From NCBI GenBank assembly GCA_964632995.1, contig CAZWDL010000030.1:1-63658 (forward strand): a stretch of DNA of 63,658 nucleotides, read 5' to 3'. The notes beneath the pieces are model-generated. The model was given only the letters and a program-made list of their open reading frames with translations. It was not told the DNA's origin and ran no database searches. The translations under genes and the position numbers were made by a program. Source of the DNA: CAZWDL01 sp964632995. GTDB taxonomy: Bacteria; Bacteroidota; Bacteroidia; Chitinophagales; Saprospiraceae. Below, piece after piece: positions 63,458 to 63,658 of the stretch. Within the stretch, counting starts at the first letter, position 1. Every line of letters starts with the position of its first letter.

Positions 63458-63488
63458 TTGCACGAATGAAAAAGGATGCGTAATTTTG
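63458..63488 (+). promoter_or_regulatory. rRNA-type promoter P2
   Basis: TTG (63458-63460), a 20-base spacer and TAATTTTG (63481-63488) match the consensus exactly, again inside TTGCAC ... TTTTGCA. Tandem strong promoters followed by a long leader are typical of rRNA operons. Confidence 0.85.
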
Positions 63489-63568
63489 CATCCGATTCGC
63501 TAAAAGAGCGAGGCAGTTTACTTGAAAATGGTTTTACACCAAGATATTTCCGGGCTTTTTACCGGGTA

Positions 63569-63658
63569 GCTCATATGGGTTGAGCGAACCGAGAATCAGC
63601 CTGGCCAAAGAGTTCATTGACACTGAGGAGACAACAAGGTAAGAATAAACGCGAAGAG
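63569..63658 (+). promoter_or_regulatory. rRNA operon leader with boxB-like hairpin and boxA-like motif (16S gene expected just beyond the window)
   Basis: GCTCA (63569-63573) pairs with TGAGC (63581-63585) around a 7-base loop, like a boxB. AAAGAGTTCATTGACA at 63607-63622 resembles the boxA-type GTTCTTTGACA that precedes 16S genes in Bacteroidota, and the sequence then runs GGAGACAACAAGG towards the window edge. The 16S gene itself is not in the window. Confidence 0.7.

Noticed and set aside
63271..63483. 70-codon Lys-rich open frame
   Set aside because: It runs across both consensus promoters in A-rich leader DNA and has no motif.
63541..63610. tRNA-like D-arm (TAGCTCA ... TGAGCGA)
   Set aside because: No matching anticodon stem, T-arm or acceptor pairing follows; it fits better as the boxB-like part of the rRNA leader.
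1..63658. CRISPR arrays, insertion sequences, prophage or integrase genes
   Set aside because: No spaced direct repeats of CRISPR size, no transposase or integrase motifs and no terminal inverted repeats around genes were seen.

Overview
The window looks like a chromosomal segment of a free-living member of the Bacteroidota, probably from the Saprospiraceae/Lewinella side of the phylum (the family is inferred from memory of similar proteins; no search was run). Signs of the phylum are the gliding pair gldE-gldD behind mutY and ssb, the type IX secretion protein PorQ, a long SecA of about 1,110 residues, a DksA-like protein with a reduced zinc finger, and the birA/rsfS-ftsH arrangement. The promoters agree: five sites read exactly TTG-20 bases-TAnnTTTG, the form known for the Bacteroidota primary sigma factor. 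Base composition looks even, and I see no insertion sequence, prophage, integrase, CRISPR array or tRNA gene.

Layout. 0.1-9.7 kb: a lipoprotein gene next to an inverted-repeat cluster, then secA, deoC, a SPOR-domain protein, rodA, tgt and an LptF/LptG-type permease. 10-14.5 kb: an ECF sigma factor with its own promoter and terminator, then mutY-ssb-gldE-gldD. 14.6-21.9 kb: recA (reverse, clear promoter), small and secreted proteins, an alkyltransferase-like DNA-repair protein, an MMPL/RND exporter, rnhB and a metallo-beta-lactamase-fold hydrolase. 22-35 kb: a large TolB-like surface protein, prfA, tsaB, two tandem ArsR-fold regulators, lspA, a DksA-like protein, an AsmA-like giant, clpS, a peroxiredoxin and a DMT transporter. 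35-46.5 kb: ftsH-rsfS divergent from birA, then cinA, a 2-oxoacid dehydrogenase E2 with a structured leader, an OmpA/PD40 protein, a methyltransferase, a sugar-dehydrogenase-like lipoprotein and a thioredoxin-fold protein. 46.5-57.4 kb: a membrane patatin-like lipase, ugd, a MORN-like lipoprotein, porQ, a serpin lipoprotein and mfd. 57.8-63 kb: a carotenoid locus (P450, rhodanese, crtI, crtB, lycopene cyclase). 63.3 kb to the end: tandem promoters and a boxA-like leader that most likely belong to a ribosomal RNA operon starting just beyond the window.

How the genes fit together. Most of the window is housekeeping: export (secA, lspA), envelope growth (rodA, LptF/G, ftsH), translation and tRNA modification (tgt, prfA, tsaB, rsfS), and DNA repair (mutY, recA, mfd, rnhB, the Atl-like protein). 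Accessory interest lies in three places. The carotenoid operon could make a cyclised carotenoid, and its neighbouring cytochrome P450 is cut by one in-frame TAG exactly where a tryptophan is expected. A lipoprotein serpin sits directly beside porQ, suggesting, but not proving, protection from secreted proteases. The intergenic DNA carries unusual structure: a heptamer array ending in a 34-bp perfect palindrome, nested GTTTAG-type inverted repeats, very long perfect hairpins, and a strong hairpin in the E2 leader. I did not find a clearly new multi-gene system; the most unusual items are the amber-split P450, the repeat elements and the structured leader.
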